From contig JAUPVS010000011.1 of the NCBI GenBank assembly GCA_030916945.1, forward strand, positions 1 to 32,408: 32,408 bases of DNA, read 5' to 3'. Source of the DNA: Patescibacteria group bacterium. GTDB taxonomy: Bacteria; Patescibacteriota; Saccharimonadia; Saccharimonadales; JAUPVS01. Both the position numbers and the translations under genes were made by a program. The notes below the pieces were generated by a model, which was not told the origin of the DNA, ran no database searches, and saw only the letters and a list, made by a program, of their open reading frames with translations. How positions within the stretch are numbered: the stretch's first letter is position 1; each line of letters begins with the position of its first letter. This document shows positions 30,453 through 32,408 of the stretch, piece by piece.

Positions 30453-30477
30453 AAAAGGCCGCTACTTGCGACCTTTT
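30453..30477. terminator. Bidirectional terminator overlapping the rpmG 3' end
   Basis: AAAAGG-C-CGC, loop TACTT, GCG-A-CCTTTT, with A/T runs at the outside. It serves both the coiled-coil gene and rpmG, whose last codons form one arm. Confidence 0.75.
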
Positions 30478-30665
30478 ACTTCGTTTCGTCCCAAGTTCTT
30501 CTTGGTTTCGGTGTACCAGACGTGCTTGCGCAGCACTGGATCGTACTTCTTAAGACGAAGCTTATCAGTGGTATTTTGAGTATTTTTAACAGTATAATAA
30601 GTCCGGTTGCCACTTTCTTCGGACACCAAACCTACAATCTTTCGCTTATCGCCTTTTTTTGCCAT
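30462..30665 (-). CDS. rpmG: 50S ribosomal protein L33, zinc-free type
   Basis: 67 residues. The L33 pattern is clear: RKIVGLVSEESGNRTYYTVKNTQN, then KLRLKKYDPVLRKHVWYTETK. All four cysteines of the zinc-binding form are absent (for instance Asp replaces Cys in KKYDP), so this is the C-minus type that does not need zinc. A basic extension NLGRNEVKGRK follows. The ATG is preceded by TAAGAT at 7 nt and lacks a Shine-Dalgarno site. Confidence 0.92.
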   Translation of the reverse strand: MAKKGDKRKIVGLVSEESGNRTYYTVKNTQNTTDKLRLKKYDPVLRKHVWYTETKKNLGRNEVKGRK

Positions 30666-30690
30666 AGATTCTATCTTAACAGATTACCGC

Positions 30691-30930
30691 TTAGTTTTCA
30701 ATAGGTTGCTCGGGCCTAAAGCCTAATTGTTCTAATGCACCGACAGCAGTAGCCGAGCCAGCCACAATCAAGCCAACCCCAAATACCACATCTCCAACCG
30801 AATCAGCCGACAACGCTTCTAAAGAGCCTACCAAGCCAGCCGTTGCGCCCACGACGAGGCTTCCAGCCATCCAGGCTTGTTTTAAAAGAGATGGTTTAGG
30901 TTGTTCGTGTTGCAGGTCAAATTCAGTCAT
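30691..30930 (-). CDS. Small membrane protein of unknown function
   Basis: 79 residues with two glycine/alanine-rich hydrophobic helices (about 21-39 and 45-66: MAGSLVVGATAGLVGSLEAL and VVFGVGLIVAGSATAVGALEQL). The helical hairpin has short hydrophilic ends. AAAGGAA lies 5 nt before ATG 30930; the longer frame upstream crosses tRNA-Thr and is not the gene. No family is recognised. Confidence 0.7.
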   Translation of the reverse strand: MTEFDLQHEQPKPSLLKQAWMAGSLVVGATAGLVGSLEALSADSVGDVVFGVGLIVAGSATAVGALEQLGFRPEQPIEN

Positions 30931-30943
30931 AGTTTTTCCTTTA

Positions 30944-31020
30944 CTCTGGAGCCGTCGTAACCTGGCGGTTGCGACTCGCTCCCTCGGAAAATCTTTGCCA
31001 GCAAGCTGTCGTGATTTTCC
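30944..31020. repeat. 15-bp direct repeat of the tRNA-Thr 3' end and a hairpin
   Basis: CTCTGGAGCCGTCGT occurs at 30944-30958 and again at 31020-31034, where it is the 3' end of tRNA-Thr. Between them lies an inverted repeat GGAAAATC (30986-30993) and GATTTTCC (31013-31020) enclosing CAGC/GCTG. The duplicated tRNA end is the type of scar left at tRNA attachment sites, but no integrase is present. Confidence 0.6.
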
Positions 31021-31022
31021 TC

Positions 31023-32090
<1,068 letters not shown>

Positions 32091-32111
32091 GCCTAGAATT
32101 CCTTTCATGTT

Positions 32112-32137
32112 AGGAGCCCGGTTTTACCCGAGCTCCT
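32112..32137. other. Stable hairpin between the RRM gene and ddl
   Basis: AGGAGCCCGG (32112-32121) and CCGAGCTCCT (32128-32137) form a 10-bp stem (one G-T pair) with a 6-nt loop. There is no T run on either side, so it is not a classic terminator. It lies 22 bp before the ddl start and may be a transcript-stability or processing element. Confidence 0.5.
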
Positions 32138-32164
32138 GCTTTGATCAGCACTGTTTTATGTTTG

Positions 32165-32408
32165 TTAGTAAGTTTTGCGGAAACTGCCGCCACCGCCAGA
32201 AGAACGATCTTCTTGGGGACGAGCCTGGTTGACAACAATGCTGCGTCCACCAACTTCTTTGCCATTTAGGTCCTTGATTGCCTTTTGAGCATCTTCGTTT
32301 TCGCTCATTTCGACAAAACCAAAGCCTTTAGACTGACCACTATCACGGTCTTTAATAACTGTTGCACTGGTTACTTTGCCAATTTCGGCAAAAAGATCTT
32401 CTAGCTGT
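32165..32408 (-). CDS. RRM-type RNA-binding protein (partial)
   Basis: 80 codons, running off the right edge; the N-terminus is missing. It shows an RNA recognition motif: LFAEIGKVTSATVIKDRDSG, the RNP-1 octamer SKGFGFVEM and IKDLNGKEVGGRSIVVNQAR. A short Gly/Ser tail (RSSGGGGSFRKTY) follows. Such small single-RRM proteins resemble the cyanobacterial Rbp and related glycine-rich RNA-binding proteins of other bacteria. The aromatic residues in RNP-1 support RNA binding. Targets are unknown. Confidence 0.9.
   Translation of the reverse strand, partial: QLEDLFAEIGKVTSATVIKDRDSGQSKGFGFVEMSENEDAQKAIKDLNGKEVGGRSIVVNQARPQEDRSSGGGGSFRKTY

Noticed and set aside
32112-32137. Intrinsic terminator of the RRM gene
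   Set aside because: The stem is strong but no T run follows on either strand, so it is listed only as a hairpin.

Overview
The window looks like a chromosomal segment of a Patescibacteria/CPR bacterium, most likely Candidatus Saccharibacteria (TM7). This is inferred from the gene set and protein style, not from an rRNA. Supporting signs are near-continuous coding, small conserved hypotheticals between housekeeping genes, lost zinc sites in RecR, DnaX and L33, an N-terminally extended ribosomal protein L1, a tmk-thyX fusion, and almost no biosynthetic genes. TGA is an ordinary stop here (for example at 4748-4750), which argues against the SR1/Gracilibacteria code.

Layout. 1-53 is the end of an ABC permease gene, followed by a hairpin, an AT-rich gap and tRNA-Gln. 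557-6958 holds cell-envelope genes: two unrelated D,D-carboxypeptidases (S11 and M15B), an alpha/beta hydrolase, two GT4 glycosyltransferases and an AI-2E family membrane protein. 6955-15112 (minus) is an information-processing block: cysS, a DHH phosphoesterase, recR, ybaB, a GT-C-like membrane protein, dnaB, dnaX and a conserved unknown. 15285-17068 has a membrane-anchored unknown and rplJ-rplL with an attenuated leader. 17074-19811 is a divergent locus: ilvA on the minus strand and two unknown genes on the plus strand. 19789-24087 (minus) is nucleotide metabolism: tmk-thyX fusion, dcd, a dNMP-kinase-like protein and a HIT protein. 24105-27076 (minus) is secE-nusG-rplK-unknown-rplA. 27184-29684 has a soluble histidine kinase, a YgjP-like metallopeptidase and a P-loop kinase. 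29771-32408 has tRNA-Trp, a coiled-coil protein, rpmG, tRNA-Thr, a D-Ala-D-Ala ligase and a partial RRM protein.

The most interesting region is 18667-18996. Two promoters with TTGACA boxes sit back to back, 9 bp apart. The minus-strand one drives an 18-codon leader peptide with five Ile codons, then mutually exclusive hairpins and an intrinsic terminator before ilvA: a textbook isoleucine attenuator. The plus-strand one drives a 23-codon leader with its own switchable terminator/antiterminator ahead of two genes of unknown function. A third attenuator lies in the rplJ leader.

Two other genome-wide patterns stand out. Many genes lack a Shine-Dalgarno sequence and have a TATACT-like -10 box 6-10 nt before the start codon, as expected for leaderless mRNAs. 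A small AT-rich repeat (core like TTTAGAATTTCNGATTTAGA) occurs between genes, partly as inverted pairs, and also in frame inside dnaX (twice) and the YgjP-like gene, where it encodes KSE(T/A/I)LNTK.
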